Positions 50,785 to 59,096 of a DNA stretch of 64,000 nt are shown here, one piece after another (positions within the stretch are counted from its first letter, which is position 1; the number at the start of each line of letters is the position of its first letter). The DNA lies in contig JAJYHT010000062.1 in the NCBI GenBank assembly GCA_021784595.1, positions 124,001 to 188,000 on the forward strand. The letters are read 5' to 3'. The position numbers and the translations under genes were made by a program. This DNA comes from Bacillota bacterium. GTDB lineage: Bacteria; Bacillota; Sulfobacillia; Sulfobacillales; Sulfobacillaceae. A model generated the notes under the pieces. The model ran no database searches. It had not been told where the DNA came from and was given only the letters and a program-made list of their open reading frames with translations.

Positions 50785-52521
50785 ATGAAGCAACGTTCGT
50801 TAGCTTTGACAGCTGCTACTATTGTGGGCTCGTCTCTCTTACTGGCCGGTTGTGGCTCTAGCCCAAGCACTAGTACGCCCGCGGCTCCCAAGTCTCCCAT
50901 CGGAGATGTTGCGGTGGTTGCATTGCCAGCTCAGCTTTCGCCAAACTGGTGGTTTCCTATTACCGCTAACACTGCCTACAGTGACGTGAACGGCACCATG
51001 CAAGACAATTTGTATCTTCCACTGCTTCACATCTCGCGAACAGACGGTGTCAACTACGATCGATCCCTAGCCTCGGATGTTACGTGGAACTCCACTGGTA
51101 CCGTATACACCATCACACTCCATAAAAAGTGGCAATGGTCTAATGGCACTCCGGTGACATCGGCCGACGTAGTATGGAGCATGCAGCTCTTGGAGTACTT
51201 GTCAGGCAGCAGCGCGCCCTGGACTTACGGCGGAGCAGGCATTGGCGGATTGCCGGTGCGTTGGCAGAGCGTTCAAGCTGACGGGCCCTATAAGGTGGTA
51301 GTCACCTTAAACCAACCATCCAACCCGCAGTGGTTTTTGCATAATGGTTTAGGCCAGGTGCAGCCGGTTCCGAAATCTGTATGGGACATTCACAAGAATC
51401 TTGCACATGAAGCGACGTTTATTCAAAGTGTCTCCAACAAGCCCCAATCATCTTACTATAATGTAGTGGATGGCCCATTTGAATATTCTGCAGCCGACTC
51501 TAAGCCCAACAACCAATATTGGACTTTTGTGCCTAACCCCAAGTATGACGGACACAAAGCGACCATCAAAAAACTGATTTATCAGTACGAAACCAGTTCC
51601 TCGGCCGAGTTTGCGGCCCTTAAGACCGGAAAAGTCAACGTTGGTTATCTCCCACCCTCATTGTGGAGTGCCCGAAGCCAATTGACCGCGGATCACTTTA
51701 GCACCATGTATGTGTTTGGGTTCAATTATATGCAGCCCAACTTCAGCACTAAGGCTCCAGGCCACTTTGGCGAAATGATTGCGCCCGCATACGTGCGGCA
51801 GGCTCTCGAAATGGGAGTTAATCAAAAGGGTATGATTCAGAGTTTCTATCACGGGTTGGGAGTGACCGAGTGGAGTCCCATCCCAGCGGAGCCTAAGACA
51901 GTGTTTTACGATCCATCGATTGCCAATCCCGCTCCGTATAACCCAGCGGCTGGCAAGCAGCTGCTGGAGTCCCATGGATGGAAGATGGTCAATGGCGTGA
52001 TGACCAGTCCTCAGGGCTATCCCTTCCAATTTACTTTTGACTACGTGTCCGGCAGCAACACTGTGGCTGACCAGGCTCAGTTAATGGTTCAAGGATGGGC
52101 TCAGGAGGGCATCAAAGTGACGTTGGAGTCACAGCCGTTCAACACCCTAATCTCGGATAACGACCAATCCAACGTGACCAATTGGCAGATGATCTGGTGG
52201 GGCGGTGGCTGGACGTACGAACCAGACTATTACCCGACCGGTGGCGGGCTCTTTAAGACGGGCGCGGGGTCAAACTTTGGCGCTTATAATAGCCAAACAA
52301 TGGACAATTTGATCAACGCAACTTATTCGCCAGGGACGGCCAGTCAAATTACCACAAACATGAACGCTTATCTGGCCTATGCAGCGGCACACTATCCTGA
52401 GCTTTGGCTTCCTTGGACGCCAGCGTTTAACGAAAGTGCGGCGTATATTAGCGGGGTCAACAAGTGGGCTAACCCGATTACCGATCAAAATTCGCCGAAC
52501 CGTTGGACCATCAACTATTAA
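50785..52521 (+). CDS. Oligopeptide-type ABC transporter substrate-binding lipoprotein
   Basis: A 578-residue family-5 solute-binding protein, distinct from the one at 45712-47259. A lipoprotein signal ends in L-L-A-G-C-G-S-S-P, followed by a Ser/Thr/Pro linker. W-Q-W-S-N-G-T-P-V-T-S-A-D-V-V-W is the family-5 signature. The ribosome binding site caggagg before ATG 50785 is strong, and an intrinsic terminator follows, so it is a single-gene transcript. The ligand is likely an oligopeptide. Confidence 0.9.
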   Translation: MKQRSLALTAATIVGSSLLLAGCGSSPSTSTPAAPKSPIGDVAVVALPAQLSPNWWFPITANTAYSDVNGTMQDNLYLPLLHISRTDGVNYDRSLASDVTWNSTGTVYTITLHKKWQWSNGTPVTSADVVWSMQLLEYLSGSSAPWTYGGAGIGGLPVRWQSVQADGPYKVVVTLNQPSNPQWFLHNGLGQVQPVPKSVWDIHKNLAHEATFIQSVSNKPQSSYYNVVDGPFEYSAADSKPNNQYWTFVPNPKYDGHKATIKKLIYQYETSSSAEFAALKTGKVNVGYLPPSLWSARSQLTADHFSTMYVFGFNYMQPNFSTKAPGHFGEMIAPAYVRQALEMGVNQKGMIQSFYHGLGVTEWSPIPAEPKTVFYDPSIANPAPYNPAAGKQLLESHGWKMVNGVMTSPQGYPFQFTFDYVSGSNTVADQAQLMVQGWAQEGIKVTLESQPFNTLISDNDQSNVTNWQMIWWGGGWTYEPDYYPTGGGLFKTGAGSNFGAYNSQTMDNLINATYSPGTASQITTNMNAYLAYAAAHYPELWLPWTPAFNESAAYISGVNKWANPITDQNSPNRWTINY

Positions 52522-52538
52522 ATCGCTCTAAGCCTTAC

Positions 52539-52572
52539 GCCCCCGGCTCTTTGGAGTCGGGGGCTTCTTCTT
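52539..52572 (+). terminator. Terminator after the 50785 lipoprotein gene
   Basis: GCCCCCG (52539-52545) and CGGGGGC (52558-52564) make a perfect stem, followed by TTCTTCTTG. It begins 17 bases after the stop codon. Confidence 0.75.
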
Positions 52573-52639
52573 GTCTAGCCGGAAACGCGGTAATGGTGTA
52601 GTCTCTATTTGTCAATTTTACGCAGGGAGGACGGTTCAG

Positions 52640-53884
52640 GTGACTGAGGATCTATTGGCACGCTACGAAAAATATATGAATCCTGGTTTGGCCCGCATCT
52701 TCCGCTTTACCGGTATCGAGGCCGTCGAGGATCATGGCAGCGGCGCCTTATTATGGGATGAGGACGGGCAGGAATATATTGACTGCGCTGGAGGCTATGG
52801 TGTATTTGTGCAAGGCTATCAACATCCTCGCATTGTAGCTAAAGCTCAGATGCAGCTGGGAAAACTAGCCCTGTCCTCACGCGTCCTAGAAAGCCGGCCC
52901 GCCATTGACCTGGCGGCAAAGTTGGCCGAACTGACGCCTGGCGACTTGCAGTATTCTTTTTTTTGCAACAGCGGTGCTGAGGCGGTAGAGGGAGCACTCA
53001 AGTTTGCTCGCGTCGCGACCGGTCGCACTAAGATCATTAGCACGATGGGCGCGTTTCATGGCAAAACTTACGGTGCCCTGTCCGTATCCGGACGGGAAAC
53101 GTACCGACAGCCTTTTCTTCCATTGCTGCCCGATATCGTGCATGTGCCATACGGGGACACAGAGGCAGTGGCCTCTGCAATCGACCACACCACGGCTGCG
53201 GTGATTGTAGAGCCTATTCAAGGCGAAGGTGGCATCATTGTGCCTCCTGACCAGTATTTGCCCTCCTTGCGGGATTTATGCGATCAGACCGGGGCACTCT
53301 TAATTGCTGATGAAGTGCAGACCGGCATTGCGCGCACGGGGTATCTTTTTGCGGTGGAGCATAGTCATGTGGTGCCGGATTTACTTTGTTTGGCAAAAGC
53401 CTTGGGGGGAGGGATCATGCCTATTGGGGCTATCGTCGGGCGGCCCAGGGCATGGACCTTCTTTGAGCATAGTCCGCTTATCCACACCTCGACCTTTGGC
53501 GGCAATCCGCTTGCCTGTGCCGTAGCCGAGGAAGCGCTTGCGGTCACAGTGCAGGAACAGTTGCCCGAACGGGCCCGTGTGCTCGGACGCTATTTCATGG
53601 ATGGGCTTAGACGACTGCAAAGTCAATATCCTTTAGCCATTCTTGAAGTGCGTGGGCGCGGTCTCATGATTGGGCTGGAGTTGGCCGCGGCTGGAGTGGG
53701 AGGGGCGTTGATTTCTGCACTCTTTCAGCGCAAGGTTTTGGCTGTGTATACCTTGAACAACGAACGGGTCATTCGTATGATGCCACCGTTGGTGGTAACC
53801 AAAGTGCAATTGGATACGGTACTGGAGAGGTTTGAGGACGCATTGCAGCAAGTATACCCTGATATTGATGACTTATTAGACTAG
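52640..53884 (+). CDS. Class III aminotransferase (putrescine/acetylornithine type)
   Basis: A 414-residue fold-I PLP aminotransferase. NSGAEAVEGALKFARVATGR and G-A-F-H-G-K-T-Y-G-A-L-S hold the phosphate loop, V-E-P-I-Q-G-E-G-G and D-E-V-Q-T-G the cofactor site, and the PLP Lys is in C-L-A-K-A-L-G-G-G. It resembles putrescine aminotransferase and acetylornithine aminotransferase; ornithine or GABA cannot be excluded. GTG 52640 has gggagg 9 bases upstream. The speD gene 1.4 kb downstream makes polyamine catabolism attractive. Confidence 0.82.
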   Translation: MTEDLLARYEKYMNPGLARIFRFTGIEAVEDHGSGALLWDEDGQEYIDCAGGYGVFVQGYQHPRIVAKAQMQLGKLALSSRVLESRPAIDLAAKLAELTPGDLQYSFFCNSGAEAVEGALKFARVATGRTKIISTMGAFHGKTYGALSVSGRETYRQPFLPLLPDIVHVPYGDTEAVASAIDHTTAAVIVEPIQGEGGIIVPPDQYLPSLRDLCDQTGALLIADEVQTGIARTGYLFAVEHSHVVPDLLCLAKALGGGIMPIGAIVGRPRAWTFFEHSPLIHTSTFGGNPLACAVAEEALAVTVQEQLPERARVLGRYFMDGLRRLQSQYPLAILEVRGRGLMIGLELAAAGVGGALISALFQRKVLAVYTLNNERVIRMMPPLVVTKVQLDTVLERFEDALQQVYPDIDDLLD

Positions 53885-53952
53885 GTCAAAGGGTCGGGCC
53901 CGACCCCGCAATGTCGATCGATGTAGTTAATGATGCGTGAGGAGGCTAAACG

Positions 53953-54402
53953 GTGCCCAAGGTAACTGTAACCGAGGTGGTTCCGGCTAGGGTTGATGCA
54001 GTCTACCAAATTTTATCGGATATGGCGCAGTTTCCACGGTTCATGAAAAATGTGGAAGGAATTCAAATTTTGGAAAAGGGTGAGTCGTGGACGTTGTCCC
54101 AATGGGTGACGCGTTTGCAAGGGGCTAAATTTCGTTGGGTGGAACGCGATACATTTTACCCTGAACAAGGTCGCATCACGTTTGCTCAAACCGAGGGCGA
54201 CTTAAAGGTATTTCAAGGCGAGTGGCGGTTGTTGGCGGTTAACGGCGGGACTGAGGTCACGCTCGATACCGAATTTGAATTTGGAATTCCAATGCTGGCC
54301 AGTTTGTTGAATCCGGTGGCCAAGCTGGCTATCCGCGAGAATGCGCGCGAGATGGTTCGGGCGATTGGCGAAGCGGCCAAAAACAGCAAGGAGACGCTAT
54401 GA
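53953..54402 (+). CDS. SRPBCC (START-like) family protein
   Basis: A 149-residue helix-grip protein of the polyketide cyclase/RatA/Coq10 group. The N-terminal V-V-P-A-R-V-D-A-V-Y-Q-I-L-S-D-M-A-Q-F-P-R-F is characteristic. The domain binds hydrophobic ligands; the ligand here is unknown. GTG 53953 follows gaggagg. It overlaps the next gene by 4 bases. Confidence 0.8.
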   Translation: MPKVTVTEVVPARVDAVYQILSDMAQFPRFMKNVEGIQILEKGESWTLSQWVTRLQGAKFRWVERDTFYPEQGRITFAQTEGDLKVFQGEWRLLAVNGGTEVTLDTEFEFGIPMLASLLNPVAKLAIRENAREMVRAIGEAAKNSKETL

Positions 54403-55172
54403 CAACATATTTTGGCCGTGTACTATTTGAGGGGCATGCACGATTTGCCGTCAAGATAGACCACCTTGTAGGCCTTTTGGAGCAGAGTTTTTTAACCCAT
54501 CCCCAATTTACGGTAGTGGAATGGCATTCTTTGGATGAGGTTCGTGTGTTGCCCCCCGTGACCCCACGGGTGGTCTTGGCGGTGGGGCGAAATTACCGGG
54601 CCCACGCAGCGGAGCTTGGCAATGAGGTGCCTACAGAACCGCTGTTTTTCTTAAAACAACCCGGGACAGTGATAGCCGATGGCGATTCGGTGTTGATACC
54701 CGACAATATGGGACGGATAGACTTCGAAGGCGAGTTGGTAGCGGTGATAGGCCGACGGGTTTTTGGACTGAAAAACCATCAGGAGGCCATGGATGCAATA
54801 TTTGGATACACCATCGGGAATGACATCACGGCTCGTGCATTGCAAAAACGCGATGGGCAGTGGGTGCGAGCCAAAGGATTCGACACCTTTGGACCCATAG
54901 GTCCTTGGATTGCACAAGGTTTGGATTCTCATAATCTGCGGCTGTTTACCACCGTAAATCATACGATTCACCAAGATGGCAATACCCAGGATATGATTTT
55001 TTCGGTGGAGGATTTGGTTTTTCGTGCTAGCCAATTTATGACATTGGAGCCGGGAGATGTCATATTTACGGGTACCCCCGAGGGTGTAGGCCCGGTTCAG
55101 GAGGGAGATGTGGTCCAAATAACCATAGAAGGCGTAGGTACGCTGAGTAATTCGATAAAAAACAGAGATTAG
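54399..55172 (+). CDS. Fumarylacetoacetate hydrolase family protein
   Basis: A 257-residue enzyme of the FAH fold, which hydrolyses or decarboxylates 2-oxo acids from aromatic catabolism. A-V-G-R-N-Y-R-A-H-A-A-E-L-G, L-F-F-L-K-Q-P and D-F-E-G-E-L-V-A-V-I-G hold the metal-binding Glu/Asp residues, and F-T-G-T-P-E-G-V-G-P lies near the end. The substrate cannot be fixed from sequence. ATG overlaps the SRPBCC gene stop. Confidence 0.9.
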   Translation: MTTYFGRVLFEGHARFAVKIDHLVGLLEQSFLTHPQFTVVEWHSLDEVRVLPPVTPRVVLAVGRNYRAHAAELGNEVPTEPLFFLKQPGTVIADGDSVLIPDNMGRIDFEGELVAVIGRRVFGLKNHQEAMDAIFGYTIGNDITARALQKRDGQWVRAKGFDTFGPIGPWIAQGLDSHNLRLFTTVNHTIHQDGNTQDMIFSVEDLVFRASQFMTLEPGDVIFTGTPEGVGPVQEGDVVQITIEGVGTLSNSIKNRD

Positions 55173-55234
55173 ATAAGATGATCTTCTTAGATTCAAATTT
55201 TTTAAGGAATTTCCTGCCTAAATGCAATATTTTG

Positions 55235-55262
55235 TTGACAGGGGGGCGCGTTTTGATAAAAT
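55235..55262 (+). promoter_or_regulatory. Sigma-A promoter of speD
   Basis: TTGACA (55235-55240) is a perfect -35; TAAAAT (55257-55262) lies 16 bases downstream with a preceding TGA that acts like an extended -10. The predicted start near 55269 gives a leader of about 63 bases. This is the clearest promoter in the window. Confidence 0.8.
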
Positions 55263-55278
55263 AATCGTGGCCGTCGGA

Positions 55279-55307
55279 CAGGTATCCTGAAGGACGAGCT
55301 CAACTCG
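55279..55307 (+). other. Two small hairpins in the speD leader
   Basis: CAGG-TAT-CCTG (55279-55289) and CGAG-CTCAA-CTCG (55295-55307) lie between the promoter and the aaaaggggg ribosome binding site. They could control speD, whose product is often feedback regulated. No known riboswitch consensus is matched convincingly. Confidence 0.35.
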
Positions 55308-55331
55308 GGACAAAAGGGGGTTGGGAATGCG

Positions 55332-55709
55332 ATGAACGCATTGGGTCGACATATATTGGCCGAAATTCATGGTTGTGATGCCAACGTGTTGAACGACATC
55401 ACCGGCGTAGAGGAGATTATGGTGAAAGCTGCTTTAACTGCTGGCGCAGAGGTCCGGGAGGTGGCGTTTCATAAATTTAGCCCGCAAGGGGTAAGTGGAG
55501 TGGTCGTCATTTCCGAATCGCACTTGGCTGTGCACACCTGGCCAGAGCATGGTTACGCTGCGGTGGATGTATTCACATGCGGTGATACTGTCAACCCCTG
55601 GGATGCCTGTAACTACATCGTCGAACAGTTCCGCGCCCAAAATTTTACCGCTTCGGAAACTCTTCGGGGCGTATTAGTGGAAAATGCGACACAAAAGGCT
55701 GCGATTTGA
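55332..55709 (+). CDS. speD: S-adenosylmethionine decarboxylase proenzyme
   Basis: A 125-residue pyruvoyl-dependent decarboxylase that makes the aminopropyl donor for spermidine synthesis. Self-cleavage occurs at S-E-Ser63-H-L-A-V-H-T-W-P-E, numbered exactly as in the Thermotoga class-1B enzyme, creating the pyruvoyl group. F-T-C-G-D holds the proton-donating Cys. No spermidine synthase (speE) is in this window. The downstream MTA phosphorylase handles the by-product. Confidence 0.95.
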   Translation: MNALGRHILAEIHGCDANVLNDITGVEEIMVKAALTAGAEVREVAFHKFSPQGVSGVVVISESHLAVHTWPEHGYAAVDVFTCGDTVNPWDACNYIVEQFRAQNFTASETLRGVLVENATQKAAI

Positions 55710-55728
55710 CGACAGGAGGATTTAAGTA

Positions 55729-56142
55729 GTGGCAAGAACCTTTGTTATGGTGAAACCCGACGGGGTACGACGAGGATTGGTGGGGGAAGTGATTCGCCGT
55801 TTTGAACAAAAGGGATTGAAGCTGAGGGCGATGAAACTTATCCAAGTGAGTTCTGAGTTGGCCGCACAGCATTATGCGGAACACCAGCCCAAGCCATTTT
55901 ACGGGGATCTCATCGCGTTTATTACATCGGGGCCATCGGTGCCCATGGTGTTTGAAGGGCGCGAAGCGGTCACGGTTGCTCGTACTTTGATGGGAGCCAC
56001 GGACCCTGTCAAGGCGCAGCCTGGGACTCTGCGCGGCGACTTTGGGATTGAAATCACGGAAAACATGGTCCATGGATCGGATAGTGCGGAATCAGCTGAA
56101 CGTGAAATATCCTTGTACTTTGCCCCACACGAAATCGTATAA
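55729..56142 (+). CDS. ndk: Nucleoside diphosphate kinase
   Basis: A 137-residue kinase balancing nucleoside triphosphates. [16 protein letters not shown] opens it and the phospho-His is His115 (N-M-V-H-G-S-D-S). GTG 55729 has acaggagga upstream. Length matches the family. Confidence 0.96.
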   Translation: MARTFVMVKPDGVRRGLVGEVIRRFEQKGLKLRAMKLIQVSSELAAQHYAEHQPKPFYGDLIAFITSGPSVPMVFEGREAVTVARTLMGATDPVKAQPGTLRGDFGIEITENMVHGSDSAESAEREISLYFAPHEIV

Positions 56143-56147
56143 CGGGC

Positions 56148-56951
56148 ATGTGGATTCTAATTGGCGTCGTGGGGCTGTTAGGATTGTACGCCTTGGCGGT
56201 CGAGCCGTTTTGGGTGTCGCTCCACGACCTGCATGTTGATATTGTAGATTTGCCAGCAGAATTTGAAGGCTTTACGATCCTCCACCTGTCAGACTTGCAC
56301 GGTCGGGTGGGGGCTTTTTTGCGCCCTGCGGTGCGACACGCTCTTACGACCTGTGATGTCGTTGCCCTAACGGGCGATCTTTATTCCCCAACATTGCCAA
56401 GAGATCGCCTGGTTCAGCATTTGACAACGTTGGATTCCGATAAATTATTTTACGTGAGTGGCAATCATGACTATCGCCACGGAAAGTTATTCATCGAGCC
56501 TTGGAATCCCGGCCCGGCACTGTTGGACAATCGAGTCGTGCGACTGACCAAAGGAGAGCAGTACATTTGGCTTGCGGGGCTACCCGATTTGGTCAAGGGA
56601 AGACCCCAGCTAGGCCAGGTCGTGCAGGGAATTACAACCCAGGCACCGGCGGTTTTGTTGTCACACCGGCCCGATGTGTGGTCGATGCATGGCGTGAATC
56701 GTTTCCAACTGATATTATCGGGGCATACGCATGGAGGCCAGGTGCGATTTCCCTGGGTGGGAGCCGTCCTGCGGCACAATCGGCTGCCCAAGCGCTACGT
56801 GAGTGGGGTTATGGTTCACAAAGGCCGGCCTACGTTGATCACCTCGCAAGGGTTAGGCACTTCTGAATTGCCCATTCGATTTATGGCGCGGCCGGAAGTT
56901 TTGCGGATTGTTTTACATAAAAGCACAGGGCGCGTTGTGCCAGAGGTCTGA
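56148..56951 (+). CDS. Membrane-anchored metallophosphoesterase (YkuE-like)
   Basis: A 267-residue phosphoesterase with an N-terminal hydrophobic helix (residues 2-18). The dimetal motifs are complete: H-L-S-D-L-H, L-T-G-D-L-Y, S-G-N-H-D and L-S-G-H-T-H-G-G-Q. Family members often hydrolyse UDP-diacylglucosamine or other cell-surface phosphoesters; the substrate here is unknown. It begins 5 bases after ndk. Confidence 0.9.
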   Translation: MWILIGVVGLLGLYALAVEPFWVSLHDLHVDIVDLPAEFEGFTILHLSDLHGRVGAFLRPAVRHALTTCDVVALTGDLYSPTLPRDRLVQHLTTLDSDKLFYVSGNHDYRHGKLFIEPWNPGPALLDNRVVRLTKGEQYIWLAGLPDLVKGRPQLGQVVQGITTQAPAVLLSHRPDVWSMHGVNRFQLILSGHTHGGQVRFPWVGAVLRHNRLPKRYVSGVMVHKGRPTLITSQGLGTSELPIRFMARPEVLRIVLHKSTGRVVPEV

Positions 56952-56983
56952 CGGAGACGCATAATCTTGAGAGAAGGTGTCCC

Positions 56984-57760
56984 ATGATAGTGGCAGTTAT
57001 TGGTGGAACAGGAGTGTATGATGCGCAGTGGCTGGAAAATGTTACTGAGAACACGATAGATACGCCTTATGGGAAGGCATTGGTGCTCGAAGGGCGGATT
57101 TCGCATATTCATGACCCGGTTTACTTTATGAATCGGCATGGACTAGATCATTCAGTGCCGCCGCATCTGGTCAACTACCGGGCGAATTTATTTGCTCTGC
57201 GCTCGTTGGGGGTAGAGCGGGTCGTGGCGACCACCGCGGTGGGCTCGTTAAACGTTGATTTTGAGCCCGGCACAATGGTTTTGGCGAATCAATTTTTGGA
57301 CTTCACCAAAGCTCGGGCCCATACCTTTCATCAAGGCGGGCCAACTGGAGTGGTTCATACTGACATGACTGAGCCTTACTGTCCCTACAGCCGACATGTG
57401 CTGCAGTCAGTGGCCGCTGCACGCGAAATTCCTTGTCATAACGGCGGAGTGTACGTTGCCACCGAGGGCCCGCGATTTGAAACCCCCGCAGAAATACGGG
57501 CATTTCGGCTATTAGGTGGCGATGTGGTGGGAATGACCGGGGTTCCAGAGGTGGTTTTGGCTCGCGAACTGGGACTTTGCTATAGCACGGTGTCCCTGGT
57601 GACCAACTTTGCTGCAGGTCTGGCAAGCGCGCCTCTGACTCATCAGGAGGTTTTGGAGGTCATGGCGCAAAACGTGGCGCATCTACGCACGGTGCTTCTG
57701 AACGCCCTTCCTGCTTTAACGGAGCCAGGGGACTGCCAGTGTCAACGAGTGCCAACGTAG
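56984..57760 (+). CDS. mtnP: 5'-Methylthioadenosine phosphorylase
   Basis: A 258-residue nucleoside phosphorylase cleaving MTA, the by-product of polyamine synthesis, to adenine and 5-methylthioribose 1-phosphate. It opens with V-I-G-G-T-G-V-Y-D. N-R-H-G-L-D-H-S-V-P-P-H-L-V-N-Y-R-A-N and T-E-G-P-R-F-E-T-P-A-E bind phosphate and substrate, and V-G-M-T-G-V-P-E-V the base. Adenosine or inosine specificity cannot be excluded. It lies 33 bases after the phosphoesterase. Confidence 0.88.
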   Translation: MIVAVIGGTGVYDAQWLENVTENTIDTPYGKALVLEGRISHIHDPVYFMNRHGLDHSVPPHLVNYRANLFALRSLGVERVVATTAVGSLNVDFEPGTMVLANQFLDFTKARAHTFHQGGPTGVVHTDMTEPYCPYSRHVLQSVAAAREIPCHNGGVYVATEGPRFETPAEIRAFRLLGGDVVGMTGVPEVVLARELGLCYSTVSLVTNFAAGLASAPLTHQEVLEVMAQNVAHLRTVLLNALPALTEPGDCQCQRVPT

Positions 57761-57834
57761 AGTCCATCCTAAGAATAGGCTTGGTTAGTTGACATCTCGC
57801 GCACGCGGAGAAATTGTTGAAAAGGAGAGTTACT

Positions 57835-59076
57835 ATGACACAGTCAACCATAAAGGATCCGGCAATGGCGCCTTCAGGTCATGCCAAGCTGGACTGGGTT
57901 ATCCCGCGGATGCCCGTGCTGGGGGCAATTCGACGCAGGTTTCAAGCGGAATTGCCGCTAGCCGGCCAGCGTATCGCGATTTCCCTTCACTTGGAAGCTA
58001 AGACGGCGGTGTTGGCGCAAGTGCTTCACGAGGGCGGTGCCCAAGTGGCGATTACTAGTTCCAACCCTTTGACCGCGCAGGATGACGTGGCGGCAGCTTT
58101 GTCGGAGCGGGGCGTGGAGGTGCACGCTTTTCGCGGGACAAGTGCCCAGGAGTTTGATCATTTGCACAACTTAGTGCTCGATATCGAGCCCACCTTGGTG
58201 ATTGATGACGGCGGTGAGCTGACCGAACGACTTCATGGACCTCGTCGCGGTTTGGTGTCCAATATTCATGGGGGAGCGGAGGAAACCACCACTGGAGTGA
58301 CGCGGCTAAAGGCCATGGCCGCAGCATCAAATCTGGCCTATCCCATGATTGCAGTCAATGATGCCGACATGAAGCACCTGTTCGACAATCGGTATGGAAC
58401 GGGCCAATCTACGTGGGACGGCATTATGCGGACGACCAACTTAGTGGTTGCCGGCACCACAGTGGTAGTGGCTGGCTATGGGTGGTGTGGAAAAGGGGTT
58501 GCCGAACGCGCTAAGGGACTTGGAGCGCGGGTGATTGTCACCGAAATCGACCCTGTACGCGCAAACGAAGCACTGATGGACGGCTTTCGGGTAATGACCA
58601 TGCGGCAAGCAGCTTCATTGGGTGATTTCTTTATTACGGTAACCGGAAATCGCGATGTCATCAATGAGGAGCATTTTATCTTGATGAAAGATGGCGCAGT
58701 GTTGGCTAACGCAGGACATTTTGATGTGGAGGTGTCTGTCAGCCAGCTTCAAAGCGTTGCGAACAGCACCGTGGTGGGGCGAAACGCCAACGTGATAGGA
58801 TATCGGATGCCCAATGGCCGTACTGTGTGGCTACTGGCCGAAGGTCGGTTGGTCAACCTGGCTGCGGGCGACGGGCATCCTGCTGAAATTATGGATTTGA
58901 CGTTTGCCTTGCAAGCATTATCCTTAGAACATTTGCTGCACCATCCAAAACCGCCTGGGGTTTATGCAGTAGATCCCGAGATTGATCAATGGGTGGCCGC
59001 GATTCGATTACAGTCGTTAGGCGTCGCGATTGATGAGCTGAGTGAGGCTCAAGCCGCTTATATGGCGTCTTGGTAA
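57835..59076 (+). CDS. ahcY: Adenosylhomocysteinase
   Basis: A 413-residue NAD-dependent enzyme splitting S-adenosylhomocysteine to adenosine and homocysteine. The N-terminal domain contains L-H-L-E-A-K-T-A-V-L and I-H-G-G-A-E-E-T-T-T-G-V. The Rossmann motif G-Y-G-W-C-G-K-G-V-A lies near residue 218. N-D-A-D-M-K-H-L-F-D-N-R-Y-G-T-G-Q-S binds substrate. It lacks the 40-residue insert of eukaryotic enzymes, like other short bacterial forms. ATG 57835 has aaaggaga upstream. It clears the SAM-methylation product. Confidence 0.93.
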   Translation: MTQSTIKDPAMAPSGHAKLDWVIPRMPVLGAIRRRFQAELPLAGQRIAISLHLEAKTAVLAQVLHEGGAQVAITSSNPLTAQDDVAAALSERGVEVHAFRGTSAQEFDHLHNLVLDIEPTLVIDDGGELTERLHGPRRGLVSNIHGGAEETTTGVTRLKAMAAASNLAYPMIAVNDADMKHLFDNRYGTGQSTWDGIMRTTNLVVAGTTVVVAGYGWCGKGVAERAKGLGARVIVTEIDPVRANEALMDGFRVMTMRQAASLGDFFITVTGNRDVINEEHFILMKDGAVLANAGHFDVEVSVSQLQSVANSTVVGRNANVIGYRMPNGRTVWLLAEGRLVNLAAGDGHPAEIMDLTFALQALSLEHLLHHPKPPGVYAVDPEIDQWVAAIRLQSLGVAIDELSEAQAAYMASW

Positions 59077-59096
59077 TAGGCTAGGAGGGGTCAGTT

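Noticed and set aside
55261-55331. Guanidine-type riboswitch in the speD leader
   Set aside because: GGACGAG...GGGACAA is superficially like a guanidine-III motif, but the pairing and spacing do not form its pseudoknot and the downstream gene is not a guanidine transporter.
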